A stretch of 6,698 bases of DNA, from contig JAUILB010000159.1 of the NCBI GenBank assembly GCA_030432815.1, positions 1-6,698 on the forward strand, read 5' to 3'. Origin of the DNA: Alphaproteobacteria bacterium (GTDB taxonomy: Bacteria > Pseudomonadota > Alphaproteobacteria > Sphingomonadales > Emcibacteraceae). The notes beneath the pieces are model-generated. The model saw nothing but the letters and a program-made list of their open reading frames with translations, was not told the origin of the DNA and made no database searches. Shown here piece by piece: positions 1-6,269 of this stretch. The translations under genes were made by a program, and so were the position numbers. Position 1 is the first letter of the stretch. The number at the start of each line of letters is the position of its first letter.

Positions 1-104
1 TACAGGGCTCAGACCAGAATATTGATGGTGAAGATTATCATACCTATACTGCGGGTGGTGCAACGCTTCTGGTTGATACCGACATCACACAGGAAATTTC
101 ATAA
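1..104 (+). CDS. C-terminal end of an unidentified protein (5' part outside window)
   Basis: An open frame enters from the left edge, with its first whole codon at base 3, and ends at TAA (102-104), giving 33 residues. It starts QGSDQNIDGEDYHTYT and ends in TLLVDTDITQEIS. The piece is acidic, rich in Asp, Gly and Thr, lacks hydrophobic helices and reads like alternating short beta strands. Such an ending would suit a secreted or surface beta-rich protein, for example an RTX/VCBS-like type I secretion substrate, but no calcium-binding nonapeptide or other diagnostic motif is present, so this is only a guess. Coding character is supported by the absence of stops and the balanced composition. 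The stop is followed within a few bases by a strong hairpin, which fits a gene end. It converges on the permease gene. Confidence 0.55.
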   Translation, partial: QGSDQNIDGEDYHTYTAGGATLLVDTDITQEIS

Positions 105-138
105 AAAAGGGGCGCGGGAAGCATCAACCCGCGCCCTT
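103..138 (-). terminator. Intrinsic terminator of the ABC permease gene
   Basis: A GC-rich stem pairs 110-118 (GGGCGCGGG) with 128-136 (CCCGCGCCC) perfectly. A G-T and an A-T pair extend it by two, and the loop 119-127 is 9 nt. Read on the minus strand, the stem is followed by CC and then six T (the A run 103-108), the standard rho-independent layout, about 24 nt after the permease stop codon. Read on the plus strand only TT follows, so it should end plus-strand transcripts less well, although the hairpin could still protect the 3' end of the left gene's mRNA. The T-tract shares bases with that gene's TAA stop. Confidence 0.85.
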
Positions 139-162
139 CCCGCCAAGTTTGGACCCCAAATT

Positions 163-2595
163 CTATTCATACCTTAATGACACAGCGGGATTTATCCGCG
201 CCGCTTTATAAGAATAACTGATCACGGTTACCCATGCGATAATCAGCGCCACAATGCCGGCCCCCACAAACCATACAACGCTTAAATCAATGCGGTACTT
301 GAAACTGTCAAGCCATCCGTCCATCAACCACCATGCAATAGGCAATGCAATGATATTGGCAAGCAGCACAGGTTTTGAAAACTGCCCGACCATTAATTTG
401 ATAATATCCATATTGCGGGCGCCCAGCACTTTACGAATACCAATTTCGCGTGTGCGACGTTCCGCCGAAAATGCGGTAAGACCAAGAAGCCCGATTGCCG
501 ATATAATAATCGCAAGCACAGCGAAGGTCACAAAAACCTTCATTTGTCTGTTTTCGCTTTCATAAAATGCATCCACCTGCTGCGAAAGGACCTGATAACC
601 AAGCGGTACACCCGGTGCCACTTCGGCCCATTTCCGTTCCAGTTCGTTAATCATCGCCGGGAAATTATCCGTGGAAAATCTTAAGCTTAAACTGCGGTAA
701 AATACCGGTGCGTTCAGATAAAGCATTGGCCGCACAATATTGTGAATTGAACGAAGGTGAAAATCTTCAATCACACCCACAACCGTGAAATGAACGGCAC
801 GCCCCTCTCCACGTTGCCCCCATCTGATTTGCTGCCCGATAACAGTTTCGGGTGTATAGCCAATGGCACGAACTGCGGATTCGTTTAATACGGCGTTTGT
901 TTCAACGACAATACCGTCTTCTTCAGGAAAATCGGTGATGGTATCAGCAAGTCTGTTTTCTTCCAGACGACGCCCGGCGCTCAAACGAAGCCGGTATAGA
1001 TCAAAGAAATCCGCCTGATGAGATAAAATACTCATGGTGAAGGGTTCATCCGGTTTTCCTACAAGTGACATGCCCGTTGTAAAATCATAAGGATCCGTCG
1101 GCACGAATTGTGATGCCGTTACCTGGGTAATACCGTTTACAGTACCAAGTGCCTGATCAAGCACTTCAACCTGATCCAGAAGGTTATTAGAACGAAGGTT
1201 CCTGATAATCAGAACGCCTTCCTTGTCATATCCCGGATCCATATTTGTCGCATATATGGTTTGACGCGCGACAACCGATGTTCCTGCAATAAGCATGATC
1301 GCAATGGCGAATTGCAGAAAGACCAGAAACTGACGCAGAAAAATCGAACCACTCCCCCCTTCATCGGACTTAAGTACCGCTGCCGGATTAAACGCGGAAA
1401 GATAAAATGCAGGATAAAGCCCCGCTACGGTTCCCACTACAGCAGAAACAAATATAAGTAATAATAAATAAACCGGGTTTTCAATCACGCTTAAGCTGAT
1501 TTCCCTATCCAGAGCCGAATTGAAAACCGGCATCATAACCTCAACAAATGCAAGTGCAATAATGGCCGCAATTAGCGTGATGATAATTGATTCACCTAAA
1601 AACTGGGTGATTAACTGATTTCGCGTCGCCCCCATCACTTTACGAATGCCGACTTCACGTGCACGTTTGATCGCGCGTGCGGTAGCAAGATTAATATAAT
1701 TAACCGTTGCAACAACAAGAATAAGAACAGCCACCGTTATAAACCCGTAAACCACGGTGATATCACCACCCGGTTTACCGATAACCCCTCCTGGTGATTT
1801 AAGATAAACATCCTGAACCTTTACAAAAGTCGGATCGCGGAATGTACTGGCTGCCACACCCTGAAATGGAGGAACATTTTCATCAATCAGGGTATGAATT
1901 AATGGCTCCAACTGTTCAACATCTGCGCCCGGGCGCATTCTCACATATGTTGGATTGTTCATGGACATATATTCTGTTTGAATATTATCATGAAATTGCG
2001 GATGGTACGGCGCAACCATATCAACCGCCAGATGAGATTTTCGGGGCACATTGGGCATAACCGCCGCCACCTGATATTCAACCTGCCCGGCAACTGTCAG
2101 TGTTTTTCCAACTGCTTCTTCATTTCCAAAATATTTGTCAGCAATTTTCTGTGTAATCACAATCGAAAGCTGATCATCCAGAATACCTGCAGGGATATCA
2201 AAACCCATAAATTCAAGGAAGTTTGGATCGGCAAATGTTATATTTTCATAAAAAAACCGATCCTGATACCCAACAGCAAGCTGATTTGTCTGATAACGTG
2301 TGCTGTCAAGTACATCGGCTGATCTTTCCTTGAGCAGCGGGGCGTAGGCACCCATGAAATAGGGGTATAATTCAGGTGTCCGGTTATTACCAAGTGCAGT
2401 AACCTCAATACGGTATGTATTATCAGGATCAGGAATGAATTGATCATAACCAAGTTCATCACTGACAAATAATGCGATCATCAGGCTCGCCGCGAGTGCC
2501 ACCGCAAGGCCGAAAATATTGATGGCACTGTACCCTTTGTTTTTAAGAATATCGCGGATCGTACTTGTCAGATAGCTTTTGAACATTATTCGCAT
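163..2595 (-). CDS. MacB/FtsX-type ABC transporter permease (two FtsX domains)
   Basis: The product is an inner-membrane permease subunit of about 810 residues. A first transmembrane helix (about 24-46) is followed by a MacB-like periplasmic domain (about 50-275) and a first FtsX domain with helices near 281-303, 335-358 and 375-400. A further helix (about 420-445) precedes a second periplasmic domain (about 450-680) and a second FtsX domain (about 686-795). Both FtsX domains carry the cytoplasmic motif expected to contact the ATPase: REVGIRKVMGA (313-323) and REIGIRKVLGA (716-726). Proteins of this family work with a separate MacB/LolD-like ATPase in mechanotransmission or export of lipoproteins, peptides or drugs. 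No ATPase gene is adjacent, so the substrate is unknown. Two starts are possible. ATG 2595 lies only 2 nt after the GGGAG ribosome-binding sequence. ATG 2586, three codons in, gives the MFKSYLTSTIRDILKNKGYS start typical of the family at 11 nt spacing, and I prefer it. The stop is TAG. Length and domains are complete, with no frameshift. Confidence 0.95.
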   Translation of the reverse strand: MRIMFKSYLTSTIRDILKNKGYSAINIFGLAVALAASLMIALFVSDELGYDQFIPDPDNTYRIEVTALGNNRTPELYPYFMGAYAPLLKERSADVLDSTRYQTNQLAVGYQDRFFYENITFADPNFLEFMGFDIPAGILDDQLSIVITQKIADKYFGNEEAVGKTLTVAGQVEYQVAAVMPNVPRKSHLAVDMVAPYHPQFHDNIQTEYMSMNNPTYVRMRPGADVEQLEPLIHTLIDENVPPFQGVAASTFRDPTFVKVQDVYLKSPGGVIGKPGGDITVVYGFITVAVLILVVATVNYINLATARAIKRAREVGIRKVMGATRNQLITQFLGESIIITLIAAIIALAFVEVMMPVFNSALDREISLSVIENPVYLLLLIFVSAVVGTVAGLYPAFYLSAFNPAAVLKSDEGGSGSIFLRQFLVFLQFAIAIMLIAGTSVVARQTIYATNMDPGYDKEGVLIIRNLRSNNLLDQVEVLDQALGTVNGITQVTASQFVPTDPYDFTTGMSLVGKPDEPFTMSILSHQADFFDLYRLRLSAGRRLEENRLADTITDFPEEDGIVVETNAVLNESAVRAIGYTPETVIGQQIRWGQRGEGRAVHFTVVGVIEDFHLRSIHNIVRPMLYLNAPVFYRSLSLRFSTDNFPAMINELERKWAEVAPGVPLGYQVLSQQVDAFYESENRQMKVFVTFAVLAIIISAIGLLGLTAFSAERRTREIGIRKVLGARNMDIIKLMVGQFSKPVLLANIIALPIAWWLMDGWLDSFKYRIDLSVVWFVGAGIVALIIAWVTVISYSYKAARINPAVSLRYE

Positions 2596-2716
2596 TTCTC
2601 CCTGAATAGATAAATTTTTCTATTTTTATCTTAATATAAGCAAGAAATATGCCAGAAAAAATATGACTAAAGTTCAATAACTTACTGTTTTAAGGCACAT
2701 TTCCGGATATCAAAAC

Positions 2717-2752
2717 TGTTCGTTATCGTACAATATTGTTCGATAACGAACA
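2717..2752. promoter_or_regulatory. 36-bp near-perfect palindrome, probable operator (or doxX-side terminator)
   Basis: Arms TGTTCGTTATCG (2717-2728) and CGATAACGAACA (2741-2752) are exact reverse complements. The middle ACAATATTGT (2730-2739) is itself a perfect palindrome on the same centre (2734/2735). Only the T/T pair 2729/2740 breaks the 36-bp symmetry. It can also be read as two 16-bp dyads of form TGTTCG-N4-CGWACA (2717-2732 and 2737-2752) with centres 20 bp apart, that is two helical turns, as expected for a pair of dimeric repressors. It lies about 25 nt after the DoxX-like stop and about 120-130 bp upstream of the permease start. As RNA it would form a long AU-rich hairpin followed by only UUUU, so a terminator role is possible but less typical. 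The cognate regulator is not in the window. Confidence 0.6.
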
Positions 2753-2777
2753 CAGGTTATTCGGAAGAAGATATGCA

Positions 2778-3191
2778 TTAAAAGCTGAATTTCGTATCCA
2801 GGTCCCGAAGAAGATAAAGCGTAATACAAGCAGCAAGCATTGGCCATGCAGCAAAGAATGTCAGCGTCACATCCGGTGGAATATAAGCATTCCATGACGC
2901 CAATGTGGTAAGACCGTGAAACAGCAAAATAAGGCCGTATGTATATTTTTTCCAAAGCCCTGCAACAAATGCAAAAATTAAAAGCATCTCCGCTCCACCA
3001 ATGATTTTTACAATAACTTCACTGGCACCTTCGATAAAATAGAAATACTGAAGGATATTGATGCTATGCCCCGGATCAACAAATTTATCCACTGTCCAGG
3101 CAAACATCACAATAAAAACAGTTACGCGTAATAAAAATAAACAGATTTCGATATTATTTCTGTAACCCTCAAGGCTCGTTTTTTCATTCAT
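2778..3191 (-). CDS. DoxX-like four-helix integral membrane protein
   Basis: This is a complete 137-residue gene with ATG at 3191, preceded by GAGGG 8 nt upstream, a good ribosome-binding site. Four hydrophobic segments are visible at about 15-33, 58-79, 83-100 and 109-128, with short polar ends, so it is an inner-membrane protein without a cleavable signal peptide. Patterned stretches are WTVDKFVDPGH (32-42), FHGLTTLASW (91-100), FFAAWPMLAAC (112-122) and LLRDLDT (127-133). They resemble a widespread, poorly characterised proteobacterial membrane family related to DoxX/DoxD. The biochemical role is unknown; DoxX relatives have been linked to redox and thiol-stress functions, which cannot be read from this sequence. 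It is co-directional with the permease 182 bp downstream, so the two could share a transcript, but the large palindrome between them suggests separate control. Confidence 0.85.
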   Translation of the reverse strand: MNEKTSLEGYRNNIEICLFLLRVTVFIVMFAWTVDKFVDPGHSINILQYFYFIEGASEVIVKIIGGAEMLLIFAFVAGLWKKYTYGLILLFHGLTTLASWNAYIPPDVTLTFFAAWPMLAACITLYLLRDLDTKFSF

Positions 3192-3271
3192 AGGTTATTC
3201 CCTCATTTGTTAAACATGCCCCGCAGCACAACCAATTTAACAATAGCAACTAAAAAAACCACAAAGAAATT

Positions 3272-3287
3272 ATCACATTAGCGTGAT
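3272..3287. promoter_or_regulatory. Short inverted repeat, possible operator
   Basis: ATCAC (3272-3276) and GTGAT (3283-3287) are exact inverted arms around a 6-nt spacer. The right arm abuts the -35 box proposed for the aminotransferase promoter, so a dimeric regulator bound here could interfere with RNA polymerase. The arms are only 5 bp long, and such a match is not rare in AT-rich intergenic DNA, so the call is tentative. Confidence 0.2.
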
Positions 3288-3315
3288 TGATATGAGAAAG
3301 TTTTAGGGTTATGAA
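3287..3315 (+). promoter_or_regulatory. Putative sigma70 promoter of the class V aminotransferase gene
   Basis: TTGATA (3287-3292, five of six matches to the -35 consensus) is followed after 17 nt by TATGAA (3310-3315, four of six matches to the -10 consensus). Transcription would start near 3322, leaving an untranslated leader of about 29 nt that contains TAAGG (3336-3340) ahead of the ATG at 3351. The position in the divergent gap and the spacing support the call, but the -10 box is imperfect. Confidence 0.4.
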
Positions 3316-3350
3316 TAAACATATTTTATTTTCTTTAAGGTACATGAATA

Positions 3351-4598
3351 ATGATAAATAATGAGCTGCTGATAAAAGTCCGCGACCGGTTTGATCTTGT
3401 TGAGGAATGCCCCTATCAGGGAAAAAGAATATTTTTTGAAAATGCGGGCGGTGCCCTTACCCTGAAATCTGTGGTTGAAAAATCAGAAGAAATGGCCGCA
3501 ATACCCGATAATCAGGGACGCAACAATGCCGCTTCAATTGAACTTTCCAATATAATTGATAAAGCAAAATCAGATGCACTTGCTTTTTTTGGCGCATCAG
3601 AAGGGATTGTGTTTGTCGGAGAAAGTGGAACCGAGCTTCTGTTCCGTCTGATCAGCACCGCAATTGTAGCTGCTGACAAAGGCTGTGATGTGATCGGCAG
3701 CACACTTGAACACCCCGCTACAAGAAGCGCCTGTACACGGTGGGCGGGCGTTATGGGGGCCAATTATATTCAGGTGATCCATAATGATGAGACCGGCAAT
3801 GTAACGGCCGATGATTACCGCTCGCTTGTCACCGAAAACACCCAGGTGGCAACGATCCTTCATACAAGCCCCGTTACCGGCATGGATGTTGATGTGAAAA
3901 GCATCGCCAAAGTCATACGTGAAAAATCACCGGACTGTTTCATTATAGTCGATGGTATTCAGCATGCGGCACACGGCGCTATGAATATTGATGAATATGA
4001 TATCGACGGTTATGTAATTTCCCCCTATAAAGTATTTTCCCGGCATGGCTATGGAATAGCATGGGTATCACCCCGCTTCTCAGTTGTACCTCATAATCAG
4101 GTTATTGGCGGCCCAGAAGATAATTGGGAACTTGGCACCCGTGATACCGGTTCCTACGCCACATTTTCAGAAGTGGTGAGTTATTTTAACTGGCTTGGCG
4201 GGCATTACAGCAACTCGGCTGATCTGCGTGAAAGACTGGTTGCTGCGGGCAAAGCAGTGACCCAACATGAAAAGGATCTGACCGATCTTATGATATTTGG
4301 CGAAGATGGGCTTAAAGGATTGGGAGATCTGAAAAAAGTCAACATTATCGGAAAAAATGATGACCCCGCCCGTAAGGGACTTGTCTCTTTTTGGGTTGAT
4401 GATATGGACAGTGTGGACATTGTTTCAGCGCTTAGCGATAAGGGGATCCGCGTTCACGTCCGTAAAAATGACCATTATTCAGGGAACATACTTATTCCAC
4501 TTGGCCAGCCAAGCTGCGTTCGTGTATCCCTTTGTCATTATAACACGGCTGATGAAGTCAGGGTTTTCCTTAAGGCAATGCATGAGATTTTAAATTAA
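3351..4598 (+). CDS. Class V aminotransferase, cysteine-desulfurase-like (VC1184-type)
   Basis: The 415-residue cytosolic product is a fold-type I PLP enzyme of the Aminotran_5 superfamily. Visible landmarks are FFENAGGALT (28-37), the TLEHPATRSA segment with His121 expected to stack on the cofactor, VDGIQHAAHG (200-209) with Asp201 and Gln204 positioned for the pyridine N and O, and SPYKVF with Lys227 as the Schiff-base lysine. ELGTRDTGSYA (260-270), NWLGG (280-284) and a C-terminal CVRVSLCHYNTADEV (389-403) follow. The pattern DGIQHAAHG / SPYK / ELGT / VSLCHYNT matches the VC1184 subfamily of cysteine-desulfurase-like proteins. SufS-type enzymes have GHHC at the place where this protein has NDHY (373-376), so the catalytic cysteine is absent and true desulfurase activity is doubtful; another amino-acid lyase or transferase reaction is possible. 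The start is ATG 3351, with AAGG 10 nt upstream. No sulfur-assembly (isc/suf) genes are nearby. Confidence 0.93.
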   Translation: MINNELLIKVRDRFDLVEECPYQGKRIFFENAGGALTLKSVVEKSEEMAAIPDNQGRNNAASIELSNIIDKAKSDALAFFGASEGIVFVGESGTELLFRLISTAIVAADKGCDVIGSTLEHPATRSACTRWAGVMGANYIQVIHNDETGNVTADDYRSLVTENTQVATILHTSPVTGMDVDVKSIAKVIREKSPDCFIIVDGIQHAAHGAMNIDEYDIDGYVISPYKVFSRHGYGIAWVSPRFSVVPHNQVIGGPEDNWELGTRDTGSYATFSEVVSYFNWLGGHYSNSADLRERLVAAGKAVTQHEKDLTDLMIFGEDGLKGLGDLKKVNIIGKNDDPARKGLVSFWVDDMDSVDIVSALSDKGIRVHVRKNDHYSGNILIPLGQPSCVRVSLCHYNTADEVRVFLKAMHEILN

Positions 4599-6079
4599 TC
4601 TAACGCAAAACGATCGCCCATAAAGGTATTTAAAATCGCCTTTTCAGGGCCGTTGGGTTTTTTACTTAAAATCCATAAAGACAGTAAGGTAAAGCCATAA
4701 ATTACCCCGCCTACAAGCACATAAAGCAGTAATTTTATCGGGAGTATGTCTTCAAATAACAGTAGATCAGCTTGCATAAAATAATATAGCCCGACGGCCA
4801 TCGCAATATTTGCGACAATAGATCTCCAGATGTTTGCAAACAACATGCGAACGGACAGAATTTTAAGATTTCGCATCATGCCCTGCGCGATTAAGACACT
4901 TATTACGCCACAAAGCAGTCCCGCCCATACCAGCCCCATAAAACCATACATCTGTATGGCGATATACAGGGTAATTGTCGTATAAACCACCGTTACCGCA
5001 GACCTGATAGTCAGCAAATCCGGCCTTTTGCTGGCAAGTGCTGCAGAAATATAAATTGGGGTTGTTGCCTGGCATAATCCATAAAGCGCGAGCACCTTTA
5101 TCACCGGAATTGCATCTATCCATTTTGGGCCAAGAAGGACCAGAACCAGTGGCTCAGCCAGTAATACAACGCCTGTTGATGCCGGAATTGTTAAAAGCAT
5201 CAGGACACTTATTGTCGCCACATACATTTTTGAAAATTCCGGTAGGTCATGTGCAATTTTTGAAAAACCCGGTGTACACGCGCGGGCAACCGGCATCGCC
5301 ATTTCCGTCGTGGGCAGATATGATACTTCACGCGAAATTTTAAAAAGGCCGACATTACTGGAAGAGGAATAAATACTCAGTAGAAATTCATCTATTTTCA
5401 TCAAAACAGCTTTTATTATTTCATTTATTGTCACCCATTTTGAAAAATGGAAAATAGATGAAAACTCACTCAGCGTAATAGATGGGCGATCCTTGGTCAT
5501 CACAAAGCTAAAGAATATGCGGGCAACAGCAACTGCCGCCGCACCTGCTACAAGTGCCCAGTATGTCTGATAAATCGCGGCCAATGTAACTGTAACGACA
5601 AAGCCGGACATTTTGATGCCAAGCGTATAGTAAAAATCCTTGGAAAATACCATTTCTTTCCGAAAATCAACAACATAGATATTATATAATCCATCCAGGA
5701 CAGCAATCCCGGCAAGGCAGTAAATTATAAGTTCCAGTCTAGGATCATTCATAAATATTGATGCAGGATATGCCAGTAATGCAAGTATAATCGCCAGGAT
5801 GAACCCTCTAATAATCTGTAATGTCCAGGCGGTGCTGTAGTGGTCTTTGCCTGCTTTTTGATCAGTGATAAGCACCACTTCCAGCCCGACTTCGGTAATC
5901 AGGTAAAGAAATTCATGGATAAGTGTCGCTTTGGCGACAAGACCAAATTCATCCGGGCCCAGTATCTTGGCAAGAATAAAAAGGCTGATGAACCCGATAA
6001 AACGAACACCTATCCTCGAGCCAACAGTCCATAAAGTGGCAAAGAAGGTCTTTTTACTTAAGCTAACATCTTCGGACAT
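4595..6079 (-). CDS. Oligosaccharide flippase family protein (MOP superfamily, WzxC-like)
   Basis: The product is a polytopic inner-membrane protein of 494 residues from the preferred start, with some 12-14 hydrophobic helices. The N-terminal block LSKKTFFATLWTVGSRIG and ILGPDEFGL (39-47), and the second-half block LAEPLVLVLLGPKW (307-320), are typical of polysaccharide-biosynthesis export proteins that flip undecaprenyl-linked oligosaccharide from the inner to the outer leaflet for O-antigen, capsule or exopolysaccharide assembly. The substrate cannot be inferred, because no glycosyltransferase or polymerase gene is in the window. The frame stays open upstream to ATG 6184 (529 residues). The extra 35 residues, beginning MVVIIYCCNT, do not look like this family, and neither start has a clear Shine-Dalgarno sequence, so ATG 6079 is chosen on family alignment. 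The gene converges on the aminotransferase gene with overlapping stop codons, and is divergent from the hydrolase gene. Confidence 0.92.
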   Translation of the reverse strand: MSEDVSLSKKTFFATLWTVGSRIGVRFIGFISLFILAKILGPDEFGLVAKATLIHEFLYLITEVGLEVVLITDQKAGKDHYSTAWTLQIIRGFILAIILALLAYPASIFMNDPRLELIIYCLAGIAVLDGLYNIYVVDFRKEMVFSKDFYYTLGIKMSGFVVTVTLAAIYQTYWALVAGAAAVAVARIFFSFVMTKDRPSITLSEFSSIFHFSKWVTINEIIKAVLMKIDEFLLSIYSSSSNVGLFKISREVSYLPTTEMAMPVARACTPGFSKIAHDLPEFSKMYVATISVLMLLTIPASTGVVLLAEPLVLVLLGPKWIDAIPVIKVLALYGLCQATTPIYISAALASKRPDLLTIRSAVTVVYTTITLYIAIQMYGFMGLVWAGLLCGVISVLIAQGMMRNLKILSVRMLFANIWRSIVANIAMAVGLYYFMQADLLLFEDILPIKLLLYVLVGGVIYGFTLLSLWILSKKPNGPEKAILNTFMGDRFALD

Positions 6080-6201
6080 GTATTGGAAACTCGTGTTCTT
6101 AGTATGATTCAAATGATAGACTGCACCATAGATCAGCTTTATTAAATTATTGTTAGTATTACAGCAATAAATGATAACAACCATAACATAAATTTCTGTA
6201 T

Positions 6202-6231
6202 ATTATATTTTTAGGGCAGCGTCAGTTACAG
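6202..6231 (-). promoter_or_regulatory. Putative flippase promoter (consensus -10)
   Basis: On the minus strand a perfect TATAAT (6202-6207) is preceded, after 18 nt, by CTGTAA (6226-6231, three of six matches to the -35 consensus). Initiation near 6195 would give an untranslated leader of about 115 nt to ATG 6079, or only about 11 nt to ATG 6184. The -10 box is strong and the -35 box weak. It shares its -35 region with the oppositely oriented promoter of the hydrolase gene. Confidence 0.45.
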
Positions 6232-6254
6232 TATGTCTTCAATAAATTTATAAT
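6225..6254 (+). promoter_or_regulatory. Putative alpha/beta-hydrolase promoter (consensus -10)
   Basis: GTTACA (6225-6230, four of six matches to TTGACA) is separated by 18 nt from a perfect TATAAT (6249-6254). The ATG of the hydrolase follows 15 nt after the -10 box, so a transcript begun near 6261 would carry a leader of only about 9 nt, with no room for a Shine-Dalgarno site. This would be nearly leaderless unless another start is used. Confidence 0.45.
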
Positions 6255-6269
6255 CATGCGGTTCAATTA

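Noticed and set aside
148..160. Small hairpin TTTGG-ACC-CCAAA between the permease stop and its terminator
   Set aside because: The arms are 5 bp with a 3-nt loop and no T-tract of its own; the GC-rich stem next to it explains termination.
1842..2322. Plus-strand open frames of 72 and 114 codons inside the permease gene
   Set aside because: They are antisense to a clear family member, with no plausible ribosome-binding site or recognisable motif.
2633..2638. TATATT (minus strand) as a -10 box for the permease
   Set aside because: The matching -35 position is a plain T run. A second candidate, TTGATA at 2708-2713 with TAAAAC at 2687-2692, has only a 15-nt spacer. Neither is strong enough to annotate.
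2778..3191. Toxin/antitoxin or holin-like role for the small membrane protein
   Set aside because: It is too long and has four helices with DoxX-like patterning; there is no partner gene next to it.
3344..3361. Five-codon out-of-frame ORF (MNNDK) overlapping the aminotransferase start
   Set aside because: It sits only 3 nt from AAGG, too close for good initiation, and is so short that chance in AT-rich DNA explains it.
3512..3863. Minus-strand open frames of 83 and 88 codons inside the aminotransferase gene
   Set aside because: They lie wholly within a well-supported gene, overlap each other and show no protein-family features, so they are shadows.
4641..4663. Run of six T after GGGCCGTTGGG, considered as a terminator for the aminotransferase
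   Set aside because: No convincing stem can be formed with the preceding bases, and the run is coding sequence of the flippase (Lys-Lys-Pro).
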